Part shown: in pieces, positions 1-13,600 of the stretch
How the letters are laid out: each line of letters starts with the position of its first letter
How positions within the stretch are numbered: position 1 is the stretch's first letter
DNA from: Cristatella mucedo
Lineage: Eukaryota > Bryozoa > Phylactolaemata > Cristatellidae
Direction: 5' to 3'
DNA length: 64,000 nt
NCBI GenBank assembly: GCA_009760855.2
Contig: WPIO01000003.1
Span: forward strand, 6,507,501-6,571,500
The notes under the pieces: model-generated
Told to the model about the DNA's origin: nothing
Database searches by the model: none
Seen by the model: the letters and a program-made list of their open reading frames with translations, nothing else
Made by a program: the position numbers and the translations under genes

Positions 1-720
1 AAATGATATTTCCAAATGACCTTGCCCAAACTAGATGTAATAGAAGTAGTGAAATAGCTCTCCTAGATCTTTCACCAGCATTTGACACCGATGACGACTA
101 GATCATCTGGTTCTTCCCGTCACATCAAACTATCGTTGGCAAGTGCTAACCTGGGTTAGGTCCTCCTAACTTATTAATGGATGACACGGTGTAGATTTGA
201 GTGAGTTTCGGTCATCCGGGGCCCTTGAAGTAAATGTAATCTCACGGCTAGGTCTAATTCACCCCTCTTTTTACTTTTCGGAATCTCCCTCTTGCATATT
301 TCATCATAAGCACAATCTGGGCTTTCATTTCAGTGCGAATAAGGACCGATATTTTGCTGATGCTTTAAAACAAAATTCATTTTTGTCTAGCGCTCTAAGA
401 GAACTTGTTCTCTATTCAAGCGCCTCACGCATGGCACGAGGCACAAGCCTCTGACCTCGGTCATAAAATGCATTTAACTTGAGCTTGGTTCGAGGCGAGT
501 ATCTTAACCACAGGGCCAATAGCTCTGCCTGATGACTGCACCCTACTCAGACTTGATCTGCATTCGACTCATGTATGTACTTCTCGTAAAGCCGCCATCG
601 ACGACACTCACACTTATATGGCCACTTATATCCTGAAGCTTAACGATAATCAGAACAACTTAATATTAATGCGCAAGCTCAGTGTCATCCTCGCGTTTCA
701 ACCTTAAACACCATATTGAG
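1..720 (+). mobile_element. LINE-A (CR1/L2-type) degenerate RT fragment, split by SINE-A
   Basis: Broken frames give EIALLDLSPAFDT (RT motif A region) and HKHNLGFHFSANKD. After the SINE-A insertion they give MATYILKLNDNQNNLILM, matching the LINE-A phrase AANFLKLNDDKTNLLVM. Heavily mutated. Confidence 0.6.
388..529 (-). mobile_element. SINE-A copy inside LINE-A
   Basis: On the minus strand a tRNA-like head precedes a tail with GCGCTTGAATAGAGAACAAG...CTTAGAGCGCT, abbreviated here. It interrupts the LINE-A RT around the YADD region. Confidence 0.6.
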
Positions 721-1084
721 TAGTCTAAAAACCCCTCCTGTACCGTCTGCCCATAACATGGATGTGCTTTACCAAAACGGCTATCATTAGATGCTGCCTA
801 CTTTTTCCAAGGGGAATTTAAGTGTGCTTAGATAAGAGTACGACAGAGCAAATATTTTACGTGCTTGTGTCATCACGTGTATATTACTGCAATTTTCTTT
901 AGTCGGGAATAGATTGCTAGCCACACAAGTAATAATTTGGATCTATCTGATTGCTAAATCTAGGAGGTGCAGGTGACTGAGTCGTACTTGAAAACTTAAA
1001 GGACGGAGACGTGCTTTCTACATACTGCTTTAGTTAAGTTCAATTATAGCCAACCGATCTACTATTTTCGAACAAAATAATAAT

Positions 1085-1780
1085 ATATTTGTTATAGTGC
1101 CCTTGGAGAACTTAACCTCTTTCTAGGCACTTTACATTTGCTGCAAAGGAAGCATGATCGAAATATTAGTATTACCATGCTCAATGACAACAGCATAACA
1201 TGATTAGAGGCGACATGCACAGGGTCAGAATGCAAATATGGTAAGTGGCAGCATGCACGGTGTCAGCACGCATAAGCATGCAAATGACGAATCACATTGA
1301 CCCACTAACTGCTGGAATCAATAGAAACGCTTTTAGCTTTTTTTCAGGTGTAGTTAATCAGGGGATCAGGCATGACGCCAGTCGGAAATGAGTTCCAGGA
1401 TTTGCGAGCATCGCAATGAAAATTCGGTCTCCACAGGAATTGACGTTCGTACGAGGTAAACGATTAGATTCCGAAAGGCGTGGTACAATACTTAGCCTAT
1501 GAGAATTAGATGTGATAGATAGGCGGAAGCCAAACAACGGAGGGATCTAAAAGTGAGTGACTAAACCTTGAAGTAAATTCGTTGCTTGACTGGGAGCCAG
1601 TGCAGGTCGGCAAGAAGTGGCGTGGTTCGGCCACTGCGATGCTCACGACAGACAAGCCTAGCTGCAGAGTTGTGCACCAGCTATAAGTTCCTGAGTGCAC
1701 AGGCCGGTATACCAGCAAGCAGTGAGTTACAGAAGTCGAGACAGGATGCTACAAATGCAAGCACTAATTTAAGTGTAGAG
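1085..1780 (-). mobile_element. LINE-A 3' portion
   Basis: The minus strand carries the C-terminal RT/thumb region (CTPAVRLVCREHRS-type sequence, LHWLPVKQ region, decayed), then the long 3' UTR and the GTGCC...GGCAC-type terminal hairpin near 1100. It is 5' truncated, as usual for LINEs. Confidence 0.65.
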
Positions 1781-1799
1781 TTGAATTAACAATGATGCT

Positions 1800-3870
1800 T
1801 TATCTATAGCTAATGAACTAATGAGTTCTTTTTCGATACATAAAACAAAGTTTTATAAATAATGATACAATAGACTATAAATTAAATCAACATTATTAAA
1901 ATTGAATGTTGAGACCTAAATTTTAAAACTTAAAATTTGGCATGCATGTCGTAGCAGAAAATTTATTTTTAAAGTCTAGCAGAATTATATACAATGAAAA
2001 ACTTTTTAACTTAACCACTTCAAGTCCAAGGAAGCGCTAGCCTACTTTTGCATGCCTGTTAAGTTCTTTTAGATCGTAAATTTAAACTCATTGATATATT
2101 AATAGGTAGAGTAATATTAACAATGTCGGAATAACAAAATTAAACTTATGGATCCCGAAGCTGGGCATAACGTTAGAGAATATTTGCCTACCTCAGCTTT
2201 GTGAGGCAAACTTCTCAGTAATTCAACACTGCGGTTTCAGTAGCCACTTTCAGAGCAAGATGCAAGACGCAGCCTTGACTGGCTTATAATTGCTGTCTGT
2301 TGAGCGAATATACTTCTCTCAACTTCTTTGGCCAGAATTTTATTCGTCTGCATGCAACCTCATTAACTGACTACTCTCAAATTAGGTTGCTTCAAGACTT
2401 GGCTAAATCCTGGGATAAGATCTGAAACAGAATTTGGCGTTAGGTAATATTGATAGTAGTAATTGTTTTGAAAAGTAGCAATGATTAGCTCAATTTTTTA
2501 GCTTCGAGATTTTTATTTCATAGTATCTCTTTTTTAAAAGCAAGGAAGTGCCTTCCATGACAGAAATAAGCCAGGCAGTGATAAAAAATAATAATTGTAA
2601 TAGGTCGTTTGTATATTGCTCCAAGATAACTAAATCTCTACTAATGAGCTTTAAACTCTCTCCAAGATAATCAACAGCTATGGTATTTGTATTTATCATG
2701 AACTTGCTGTGCTTTAAAAAGCGCGCAAACACACCTGTGTCGTCGATAGGCCTGAAAACTAATGCACACAAGAAGAAACTAAGCCCCACTGGTAAGTAGG
2801 GCCTGTGCTAGTGACATGCACTGTATTGTGCACTTATAAGCACGTAAAACAGTTGAAAGCAAAACAATACGCGTTCACTGCATAAAACAGAAACTGACTT
2901 GAAGAGATACGTCCATAGCTTTGACTCAAATTAGGCATAGTCACTGCAGGTAGTCAGAGAAGCCGGAAGCGAGTTGTAGACTTTCCTTGAATTTTAACTT
3001 AACTCTCGATCGCCAAAAGGTCACAATTTAGTTCAAAGGAGGCTGAGACGACTGGAGCCGAGAATAGCAAGATGTGAAAGCAAGATGGGGCTCGAAAAGT
3101 TGCAAAGAAGAAGCAAGAGGCTCGAAAAGTTGGCCTGTGCAGGCAAGACTTAAGCTGTGAAAGCGAAATTTGGAGCGTATCCGTACTCTGTAAGTCAGAC
3201 AAGTTGAACCTTAACTTCCCCAATAATATAGTGCCGTAAAGCCACTTCAAGATTGTAGTCATAACGTACGTGCACTACGCCATTGTCTTGACCGTCTTCA
3301 TACCACCCATTGTAGAAGTGCTTGGAGTTGATTATGTCTGTGACTTGGCTGCATAGCGAGTTGTCGGCTGGTGGAATATGGAAACATAATTAGGTGATAT
3401 AATAAGCCACTCTTAAAATATTTAGGATTATGCAGAAATTGCATGCATCAAATGTATTTTATCTAATTAATGCCTATATTCGGAAACTTCCAGAACTGTC
3501 TAGCTTTGAATTTATGAGTGTTCGACTAACAATAACTATATTACTTCACTGATAATCACGAAGACATCGATTCGCTACTAATTCATTTTGAAGAAGCTTG
3601 TCAAATACATCAAATGGTCATTTGTCTGTAGAGCCCTTGTCGATGTCCGAGATAATAGCTCTTTAGATGACCTGGCTATTTGATGGTATTAATAGTCTCA
3701 AAATTCAATCAAAAGCGCAGCCTATTAGTGCCTCTATATGTTCAATTGTTGGCGATTTTTTCATATTCACGAAAATAGCTAGGGGCGTCTCAACATAGGT
3801 GATGTGCGGAGATATCGAGTGATCTAAAAGCAATATTAGACAATAGAAGTGCGCAAAATACTAGCAATAA
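1800..3870. other. AT-rich stretch with no recognised gene
   Basis: Only short open frames occur (for example 99 codons at 2490-2789 minus), with no motif I know. A short purine-rich direct repeat (GGGGCTCGAAAAGTTG / GAGGCTCGAAAAGTTG) lies near 3090-3140. Confidence 0.4.
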
Positions 3871-5054
3871 TGATTATTAATAGCTATAGAACATTTTTAA
3901 GGCGCCCATACAGAACTTAATCTCTTCCTAGGCACTTTACATCGGCTGTAAAAGAAGCAACGATCGCATGGTTAGTGCTAAAATCCAGATGTCAACAAGC
4001 ATATTATTGTTGGAGTTTCAATTCACCATGTCAACATAAAAATATGACTAGTAGCATGCTCTGTGTCAGCACGCATAAGTGCATAAAGTGCAAATCACAA
4101 GGACCCACCAAATGCCGTCAAAAACATATGCAGTTTTAGCTTCTTTTTAAATGTCATCTAGTCAGGGGATGTCGTGACGTCAGTCGGGAGTGCGTTCCGG
4201 ATTTGGGTGCATGCAAACTAAATGCTTTATCAACAAAGAGTTTGAGGTTTGAAAGAGGTTTGGCTAAGCAAATTGAGTGAGAAAAGCTGGTGGTACGATG
4301 TCTAGCCTGGTGATGGAGTAGATCTGCAGGGAATGCTGGAGACAATTAATGAGGGAACCTAAAACTGGGTGACTGAATCTTTAATTCGATACGCTGCTTG
4401 ATTGGGAGCCAATGCAGATTGGTGAGAAGTGGTGTGCTGTAGTAACTGCGATGCTCAGGACAGACCAGCCTAACGGCAGAGTTTGGCACCAACTTTAAGT
4501 GCCTGGTTGCACAGGCCGGTAGACCAGCAATGAGTTGCTTACAGAAGTCGAGACGGGATGTCACAAACACATGGACCAATTTGGATGTAATCTGCCTTTC
4601 CAAGCAGTCTCAAATTTTAGCAATGTTATAAAACTGAAAGTAGGCTGACTTGATTATGGAGCTGATTGGTCGTATGGTTAAAGGTCGCTTTGGAATAGGA
4701 CACCTAGGTTTTGTGCAGATGGTATAGGAGATACGCTGGCAGAGCCTATTTTGAGTGTTAACATTTCCCATTTTTGAACGCTTGGTTTGCTCATGACTAG
4801 TAAGTTGGTTTTACCTTTATTTAGTTGGAGAAAATTTGTCGCCATATATATGCAATCCATGCAATAGGAGAGTTGAGAGACTTTGACGTTCGCAGCGGCT
4901 GGTAGGAATCAAAGCATAGTTACAGCTGTGTGTCGTCTGAATTGAAAGCATAGATTACGCTTGGAGATCACATCGGCGAGAAAGAGGGAATAGAAAGTAT
5001 GAAAGGAAGCACAGAGTCCAAGCACAGAGTCCTAAGGAACCCCCTCCTTTATTT

Positions 5055-5262
5055 GTTCTTGTGAGGGAACATGACTTTGCTCTCCTAACTCTGCTATGCT
5101 TCCCACTTTCTCTTTGTTGCGTGAGACGAAGTCTGTTGGCTACCGAATGCGTACCGAAAGCCGCTTAGGCTGTGAGTGCGCTATACAAAACTCTCCTGCG
5201 CAACACCCACATGGTCTTTATGACTTTGTGGAGTTACTGACGGAGATACATTACATTACATT
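5055..5262 (+). mobile_element. LINE-B 3' end inserted in LINE-A
   Basis: It contains GTGAGACGAAGTCTGTTGGC, CCGAAAGCCGCTTAGGC and the terminal GAGATACATTACATTACA shared by all LINE-B copies here. Confidence 0.75.
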
Positions 5263-5269
5263 TGCTGTC

Positions 5270-5677
5270 TGTGGAGACCCTACGAGGGCTCAGACTGCCT
5301 AAGCAGCCGCAAGCTCACGATTGGTGAAAGGGCAGGCGATGGCTCGGCAGATGACTCGGCAGTCCTGCCCAAATCCATGCGTTGGCGGCATCTGTGGGGA
5401 CATCCATCTACCACAAACTGCCGCCAGCTGTCGGGCGGGTTCGGAACGAACAATGGCCCGACAGCGAGAAAAACAAAGCATTCATGATATATAAGGCTTG
5501 CCGAAGGAGTACAACTGGAGGGGAGAGTTAGATCCCACGACGCCGGCAGCCGTCTAGTGTGTGTAGACTGGGCTTGGCCGGTGTAGTTTTGGAATAAAGG
5601 TTTTGGTGTTGGAGCCAGCAGGCTCGTTGCTCGGTCGAGCTACGCAGCCCGACGACAGGTCGTGCGGAGGGTTGTCA
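5270..5677 (+). mobile_element. solo LTR, about 408 bp
   Basis: The segment begins TGTGGAGACC and ends GGTTGTCA, with TATATAAG at 5488-5495 and AATAAA at 5593-5598, the order expected in an LTR. Flanks are CTGTC (5265-5269) and CTGTT (5678-5682), a 5-bp target duplication with one mismatch. No internal retrotransposon sequence follows; LINE-A resumes at once. The superfamily is not determined. Confidence 0.65.
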
Positions 5678-6229
5678 CTGTTCTTCGGATGTTCTTTGGC
5701 TGTTTACATCAATACTAATACTCGGTAGTCTCCCACTGAGATAAGATTTATACTATTGCAGTGCAGTGCTAGTGATGTCCAGGCGAGATGAGAGGTGCTA
5801 AAGAAGGACTTGGTGATCAATAGTATTAAATGCTGCCGAAATATTTAGCAAAACAAACAGAATAACTTTACCTAAGTCTGCGTTCCTGAGGATGTCGCTA
5901 TACTCCCGATACAATTCTGACTCTGTAGATTGATTAGCTCAAAAAACAGACTGTAAGTTTGAAAAATTTATTTAAGAGTCGAACTGGTCAGCCAGAACTC
6001 GTTCCAGTGTCTTTGATAGGAACGGCAGTAGGGTCACTGGGCAGAAATAGCTCGAGGTGTTGCGATCTCAGCTAAAGAGGCACAAGGAAAAGATTGGCTT
6101 AGAGGGCATGGGCTAAGGCGGGGACAAGAAGATGACATGGCGACGCGACGAATGATATGTGCAATGACAGAGTGAAGCTAGTTCGTAGGGTCAGAGCAAT
6201 ACTTTTTTCTTTGCCTTTGAAGATACTGT

Positions 6230-7480
6230 ACTGACTAAACACCTACAGATTACATGTACACATTAAATTGTATTGCTTATTTATATCGGAGCGATCTTAG
6301 CTTGTCAGGACAATGTGGTTTTAGAGTAAATGAGTGAATTTGTCTTTCTAATGTACTAGACATTTAGTACAATTGAAGTACAAATTATTTCTAAAGTGCA
6401 GTTATTTCTAATGAGTTGATAGTATCAATCTTCCATTAGGAGCAAATATTCCATTAGAACGCCATTCTTCTTCTTCGATGTGAACACCAAAATTATATCC
6501 AAGAACTTAATTCTCAAGGGTTTATTGTTCTGCTGACAGAACTTGTTCATTCTTCTTTTTTCTTAGAACAGAAATCATGCTCGTGATCATATTAAGGTCT
6601 TTGACAGAGTTCTAACCTTTGCATCTCAGTACCATCTGGGCATTGATTCGCATAACGGCTGACCTATGATCACAGAAGACGGTCCTATACATTTTCTCAT
6701 GTGCATCTCATGAGGTGTGCAGCAAAACATTGATCTCAGCTCGATTATCTTCCTCATATGCATGTGCATTTGAAGCTGCATCCGCTACTTGCTAGCTCTT
6801 CTTGAGCACACTCTTCTGATAGCCATAGTCACTTGGTCTGTAAGGTCAGGTGTAAAGTTTGACCCGCACGAGCAATATCGCCGAGAGACTGTGCAAATGC
6901 ATTTAATGAACATAACAATAGTGCCGAGAGACACCTGATCAGTTTGTAGCTTTGGCCGACAGCAAATAGAAGTCTGAAACTAACAATTACCAATCTTTAG
7001 GAATGTTTGAGATATAACGACGCCCTAGTAGCACGACTGCAATCTCCATACTAATTACTTTAAACTAGTTCAGGATCTTTTTTGGGTGTTCTTATAACGC
7101 AGCGAGGTAAGAAGTCAGAGTTAGGTTGCACTCATTTTTTATTTCGGTTCTTCGTAGCCAGAAGACTTTGACGAAGAGACAGCATTGATTATCTAAGGCA
7201 TTGCTAAATTTCGGTTATATTACTTACTCTCATACTTGACGAAGAAACTCCTATGAACACGTCACTGTTAACTCTTAACATTCGGTCTTGGTGGCATTAG
7301 ATCACTTCATAAGGCTGCCTCTCTGCTAAAGCCCTAAGTTAAAACAAAAGGGTAAACTAGGTCCACCTGAATGCCTTGAAAGCTTGCCAAAACAAAGGTT
7401 AACTTAGCTTTTGGAACCCTGCACCCTCATTAAACGGCTTTAGCTAAATCCTGCCGCCCTTTTAATAAAATTCAAAACCT
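6230..7480. other. no recognised feature
   Basis: AT-rich and without long open frames. I see no repeat family match to the elements named elsewhere in this window. Confidence 0.3.
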
Positions 7481-7497
7481 ATAATAGATATTGCTGC

Positions 7498-7607
7498 TTT
7501 ATTCAGTTCTCAGATGCGATACGCATTATGCAATTCGTACAGCGATTACTAAAATGCTTAAACGAGTGCATTACACTCAAGTTTCCCCAGCCCGCCATAG
7601 TATATAA
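7498..7607 (-). terminator. 3' UTR and AATAAA poly(A) signal of the secreted PAN-like gene
   Basis: On the minus strand AATAAA occupies 7503-7498 (context TGAATAAAGCAG). It follows the candidate stop codon by about 105 bases, a plausible 3' UTR length. Confidence 0.4.
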
Positions 7608-7645
7608 CTACGCGAGAGTGCTCATTGGTTTGCTGCATGCCGGAA
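7608..7645 (-). CDS. secreted PAN-like gene, candidate terminal exon 4
   Basis: The acceptor TGTCTGCCTGTAG supplies two bases completing the codon from exon 3. Eleven further codons ([11 protein letters not shown]) lead to TAG at 7610-7608. A polyadenylation signal AATAAA lies about 105 bases downstream. It is short, so support is mainly phase, splice signal and the nearby poly(A) signal. Confidence 0.42.
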
Positions 7646-10600
7646 CTACAGGCAGACATGTAAGCAAATGCGATTTTTAGTTTCAAAAATAAATTGCCAC
7701 TTTCTTTTCCTCTCCGTTTATGTACCAATCAATTATTAATACGCTAACTCATAGATGGCTAAAGATTATTTTGGCTTAATTTTAACATGTTAGTAATACA
7801 TTTGTTATATCGCCCTCAGAGAACTTAATATCTTTCTAGGCAATTTACATTAGCTGAAAAGGAAGCATGATAGAATGGTTAGTCGTAGCAAGCTCAATGA
7901 ACAGGGAAACGAGCATAACATGGTTAGAGGCTGATTTTTTACAGACATAATTTTGTTTATGCATTGAGACTTTCCCTTCATTTCTCATATTGGTTTCTTC
8001 AACTAAACGCCTTCCAGTCGTTCGGTAAAAGAGGACTCACCGGCGCACATAGCCCCTCCAAACGTATTAGAGCAGTCCGTGACGCACGAGCTTCCGCTGG
8101 AACACTGCACGCCTCTGCAGGACCTTCCGGTTTGAGGCTAAAACGTCATCTAAAGATAAGATGCTGGCATGTAAGATACCATTAAAATGCATGCATTAAG
8201 AAACGTCAAGGCACTCACCGTTGGGTTTGGTGTTGTGAGTAGCCTTCCGGACGACGATGGAGCCGTTGCCAGGCTGGCAAGACTTGGTATCAGGTAGCAG
8301 TTCCCTAAGCGCACAAACAAAGACAGTCGGCGATGGATTGCATTCGACCTGGGCAGTGTTAGAATATTAGGCCCTTAAGTCGGTAGACCAGTCCAGACTG
8401 CACCAGCAGAATAGATAATTGGGGCAATTGGTTGACTCTCCGGAGTTTCGTCCATCTCAATATCTAAGTGCGAGCTAAGCAGCTGGTGTTTGAATGCATT
8501 GTGTTCCATGTCAGAAAAATTGATAGCGCAGGACCTGCCGGCAAGTTCCAAACCGTCGGTTGGTCCGAATCAAAGGCATCAAACTGATAGCACTGCGATT
8601 TGCATGCAGCATACGTTACGTCTCCAATGAATCGGGGTGGAATAGGTCAGTCATAGCATTACCGATATTAACAAGGAATACATGGTCAGTCGAGTTCACG
8701 CTCATCTAAATGAACCCTACCAGGTCAAACATTGTTCAAACTCAGGGCTGGCACGCCGATCCTGTAGGTGCGACAAAAGCTTTGTAACTTTGCTAGATGG
8801 CCGTGGTAGCCAGTTCCACTCATCCCTCTCAGTGCCTGGATGGTGACCTGGACCATGTGCACTTCAAGCAGTAAATTCCGGTCTACTTTTTGAGACACTA
8901 GTGATAGCTAGTGTGTGACGAGCAATACTCTTTCCATCAGGTGTAATATGAAGGAGAATTGAGACAAGAGCACGCTAGCGAGAATTCATGTTGCATTAGT
9001 GCTCTGCCGAGCGATCATCTAGCCAAACTACAATCGGCGTCAATGCTTTGAACATCCTTGACCGTCGTTCTGAACATTGTAATAAATCGGTCCTGTTAAT
9101 AATAATAACAATAATTTTAAATAGTGCCCGTCGGAGAAAAAAATTTCTGTTTTAGCACTTTACATTTACTTCAAGGGAAGAATGATCGGAGATTTATGGT
9201 AAACTTTTCATGTAAATAAGCATAACATCGTTAAAGCTGGCGTGCACAGTGTCAACATGCATACATGGTGGGTGGCTGCATGCGAATTTTTAGCATGCAT
9301 AGGCACGCAGATACAAAATCAAAAGTACCCATTAAATTGTATGAGAAACAGACGCTTTTTTGAGCGTCTTTGTGAACATCGTCAAATCGGGGGATGTCGT
9401 GATGTCAGTCGGGAGTGAGTTCCAGGCTATGGGAGCATACTAAATAAAGCAAGACCTCCAAAGGATTTGAGGTTTGCATGAGGTATAGCTAAACTATTTG
9501 ATTATAAAAGAGCTGATACGTTGCCTAGCCTGGTGAATGAGGAGTTCTGATAGGTGTGTCTCAATCTCGCAAGATGCTGGTCTAGACCTCGCAAGATGCC
9601 GGTCTATATTTCGCATGGTGCCTATCTAGATCTCGACAAAGCGCTAGACCAGAGCCAAATGTTCCATCGTGCTCTAATGGCCGGTCTCATCAGCGCGTGT
9701 CATTCGAGAAAGTGACCTCAGGTGAGAGACTCTTTCGAAAGTTCGCTGTCAGCCATCTCTTTGACCATCTGCCTCTCATAACCGTACTTTCCCAGGAAAA
9801 TGTGAGCATCTTTACTCTGAATGTCCCCAACTTTCTGTATTTCCCTTTCCGGCTATATTCATCGACTTCTTGATGTGCAAGAAGTGTTCATGCCTTGCCG
9901 GTGACCCTTTTTCAAGGTGTTAAACTCTTGGTTTCTGAACTTATTTTTTCACGCCGAAAGCTTTACGGAGCGGAAAGGGCAGGGGAAGCATGGAAAGTAC
10001 CCTTCTTGGTTTTGATGAAGTATTTTTGTTTACCAATCTAGCGGTGGTTGAAGAGCTGCATTGCCAAATTGTTTCTCTGGATATATGCCGTAATCTGATG
10101 CAAGTGGAATTGGAACAAAGCCCAACTGAGATACAGACGACAGATAAACTAGGGCTGTAAGCCACATTGGAACCCTTCACTCGGAATCACAGTTTATGTC
10201 CCATATGTAACTGAAGGCTATGCACGTGGAAGCTGTCTATTCCGTGGTGGTTCCGCTGGAACTTCCACAGATTGCATTTTTTGAATGAATGGAGGTGCAG
10301 GAGCAACATCTTGCAAGAAAAATTATTTTAGCTTAGCCTAAGCCCTTACTTATATTGATTTGAGGTCGATGGCGACTCAGCCGCTCCCGATAGATGACCC
10401 TACTCGTTTATTCTAGCTTAGTGGATTGGACACGTTCGTCTCATTACAAATGGGGTGTAGCGGCTTCCACGTCCTGATAAAACTAGGCCGCTGCAAACGC
10501 CGAACTCGTGACCGCGAAAGTCTCTGGCTATGCGCAACCAACACAGGCAAAGCCATGAGCCTTGGAATCATCGCTGATGACTTGCGTGTGCAATATACGC

Positions 10601-13600
10601 CAAGCCCTGAGCTTGGAATTACCGCTAACAACTTGTAGTGGAGCTTTAACGCACGTAGGTACGCCGACAGTTTTGGAACACGGCAGCAACTAAGAGTGCC
10701 CATACCTTATAATTTTTAGTCCATATCTATTGCCTAGAGAGGTCTATTCGACAGCGAGATTCGAGAGCGAGATTCGAGAGCGTTACATCCTTCCGGAACC
10801 AGCCATGATGTGCAACAAATCTTGTTCGGCTCAGAGCCTAGCTCAAAATTCAGCAAAACCGCTGAGGCATAGCTGACTGCTTTTACAACGGCTCGAATTT
10901 TAGGCTAACTAACTAGAGGCTGTCATGTAACCAGTTCCAAGCCATTAAAATTCACGAACCGGAAATAATAAATATCACGGCGGTCATAACCCGACCAATT
11001 TAGCATGCTGCCGTTAACGACTTCATAACGCTTCGATTCTATGGGATAAATGACAGCAGGTAAATATGGCTGCTGTCCACGTCGGACGTCCAACAGTTAG
11101 CTCCGTTACTAGTGCTAACAATTAATCACCTACGACGGTTGTCTGCATCAAAAAGTAGTCAAGGCAAGCCTGGAAACGTAGATCTTGGATATCGGTGTGT
11201 CGCATATGCCTGTAGCTAGCTCGCGAGGCGATATACCTTTATTGATTATTTTTGTCAATTTCTGTAAAGTCTCTGACTTCAACCTGTAGACGTTCTGCGG
11301 TGTCATTCACTTCCAAACCGTACCCATACATCAGCCATTAGGTCCCTACAGGAATAACAAAATCGGCGATGCCCGGAATCGTTAGCATCATGAATCCAAG
11401 CACAGCGAGGGTTTTTTCATAATCCTTTCTTAAGCAAGTATGCCCACCCCTTTTTCCAGCCAATGACGACGATAGCAGCTCGATTCTGCTTTCTCTTATA
11501 CATATATCACCTTCCTAAGGCACAGAGCGCAAGCCCCGAGCGCTCACACACACCCGCTACAACCGTAGCTCACTCGCTGTAAGAGACCTCCAGTGCACTC
11601 AGACCATATTAATTGACAAGGCAGTCTCGATTTCCCGCGTTTTAAAAGGAAGACGCAGCCAGAATGTCTCTCTGACAGTGGTAATACACTGCGTCATGCT
11701 AGAGCTACAAGCAACGACTTGACTCTATCCTAACATCGTCAGACGACTTGCTCGGTCCAGTACCACTAGGTCTGCTCTAGCTGGCAGCTTGCAGCGTTGA
11801 CCTAATTGCTGAATTTTCTGAGAATTCCTTGACATGAGAGTCTTCACAAGAGAGGGACTTTGAACGAGAGATGTGTACGATGTACCTTTTTCGCATTTTG
11901 CTAGTGCGACTGCCCTTTCTGGGGCAGACACCGGTGCATAGCGTCAAAGCAACTCACTGCTTAGTGGCCTACCAGCATGTGCGATCAGGCGATTGCAGCT
12001 GGTGCAAAACTACGCAGCTAAGCTTGTCTGTCGTGAGCGTCGCAGCTGCCACATTACACCAATTCTCGCCGACCTGCACTGGCTACCAGTCAAGCGACGG
12101 ATTGACTTCAAGTTTTTGTCGCTCACTTTTAGGTCACTTCATTCTTTGGCTCCAGCCTACCTCTCAGATATACTCCCCCATCAGGCCAAGCATCGTACCA
12201 CCCGCTTTTTGGAATCCAACAGTCTACAAATACCTCGTACAAACCTCAAATCCTTTGGAGACCGTGCATTTAGTTCGTATGCTCCCAAAGCCTGGAACTC
12301 CCTCCCGACCTGCGTCAGAACATCCCCTGACCTGACCACATTTAAAAAGAACTTTAAAACACCTATTGATGACAGCATTTAGTGGGTCCCTGTGATTCGT
12401 CCTTGATGTGCTTATGCGTGCTGACACTGTGCATGCTGCCACTAATCACATTTGCATGCTGACCCTGTGCATGTCACTCCTAACCATGTTATTCATTTTG
12501 TTTGTTTATCAAGCATGATATTACTCACCATTCAATTGCATTTCCCTTTGCAGCAAATGTAAAGCGCCTAGAGAGATTGAGTTCTCTGGCGGCGCTTTAT
12601 CAAGTGCATTATTATTATATTATTTATATTAAAGTGGTTCCGATAAATGGCAGGCCTCTGTAGCCTTTCTTGCATGAAGATTATTTAGCCTAGTTTAAAA
12701 TTACTAGGTCGCCTTTGCTGAAATACCCTAAGACTTCGTCCGCCGACGAAGTCCCGATAGAATGGGCTAATTCTGTAGGGCCTCGCACTCGCGGCCTGAC
12801 GAAGAGAAGAGCGCGTGGCGATGCCCCCCCCCCAACATACGTGTGGAGGTAGTGACGACGTTGCTTAGTAGCCCTCAAGTGTGCTGGTCCGGAGCACGTG
12901 GCGTGAAAAGATAGTGAGAAAGTGGATAGCATGCGTACAGGCCGACGCACAAGCACGAAGGGGAAAACGTGGCCAGTATTCGGTCACGTGCCGGCACGAG
13001 CCCGCTCGTTGAGCGGGCGTAGCGTCCACTGGGGGGCGGCGCCGCGCGACAACGATGCCACGACAACACTTTCTCCCTTTAAATAAGGTGTACACATCTT
13101 TTTGGGAAAGTCTGAATATCTGAACTAAGATAGCACTGCCCGGAAGCCATTTAAGGCGCCTCCTATTTAGAGACCCAATTTCTGGGTCTAGAAGCTGCAC
13201 TCGGAGTGCAACTTTGTCGTTCCTCCCCTCACTAGAACGCGGCATTAATAATAATAAGAATAATACACTTGATAAAGTGCCCTCAGAGAACTCAATCTCT
13301 TTCTAGGTGCTTTAAATTTGCTGCAAAGAAATTGGGTGACTCCAAGCGCGGTGTGGACCTTTACTCTGCAGCTAGGCTTGTCTGTCGTGAGCGTCGCAGT
13401 TGCCACATTACTCCACTTCTCGCCGACCTGCACTGGCTACCAGTCAAGTAACGGATTGACTTCAAGGTCTTGTCGCTCACTTTTAGGTCACTTCATTCTA
13501 TGGCTCTAGCCTATCTCTCCGACATACTCCCCCATCAGGCCAAGCATCGAACCACCCGCTTTTCGGAATCCAACAGTCTACAAATACCTCGTACAAACCT

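Larger units (their letters stand above)
3870..6230 (-). mobile_element. LINE-A copy, interrupted by LINE-B end and solo LTR
   Basis: The minus strand carries the terminal hairpin (about 3900), the RT C-terminal region (SKLVHVFVTSRLDFCKQL, LHWLPIKQ), FLQLNKGKTNLLVMSKPSV and, beyond the insertions, the 5' part of the RT core (5686-6230). The continuity on both sides of 5050-5685 dates the insertions after this copy. Many stops. Confidence 0.75.

Noticed and set aside
9941-10703. Minus-strand frames of 79 and 96 codons
   Set aside because: No splice signals in phase with the PAN-like gene exons and no motifs; treated as intron.
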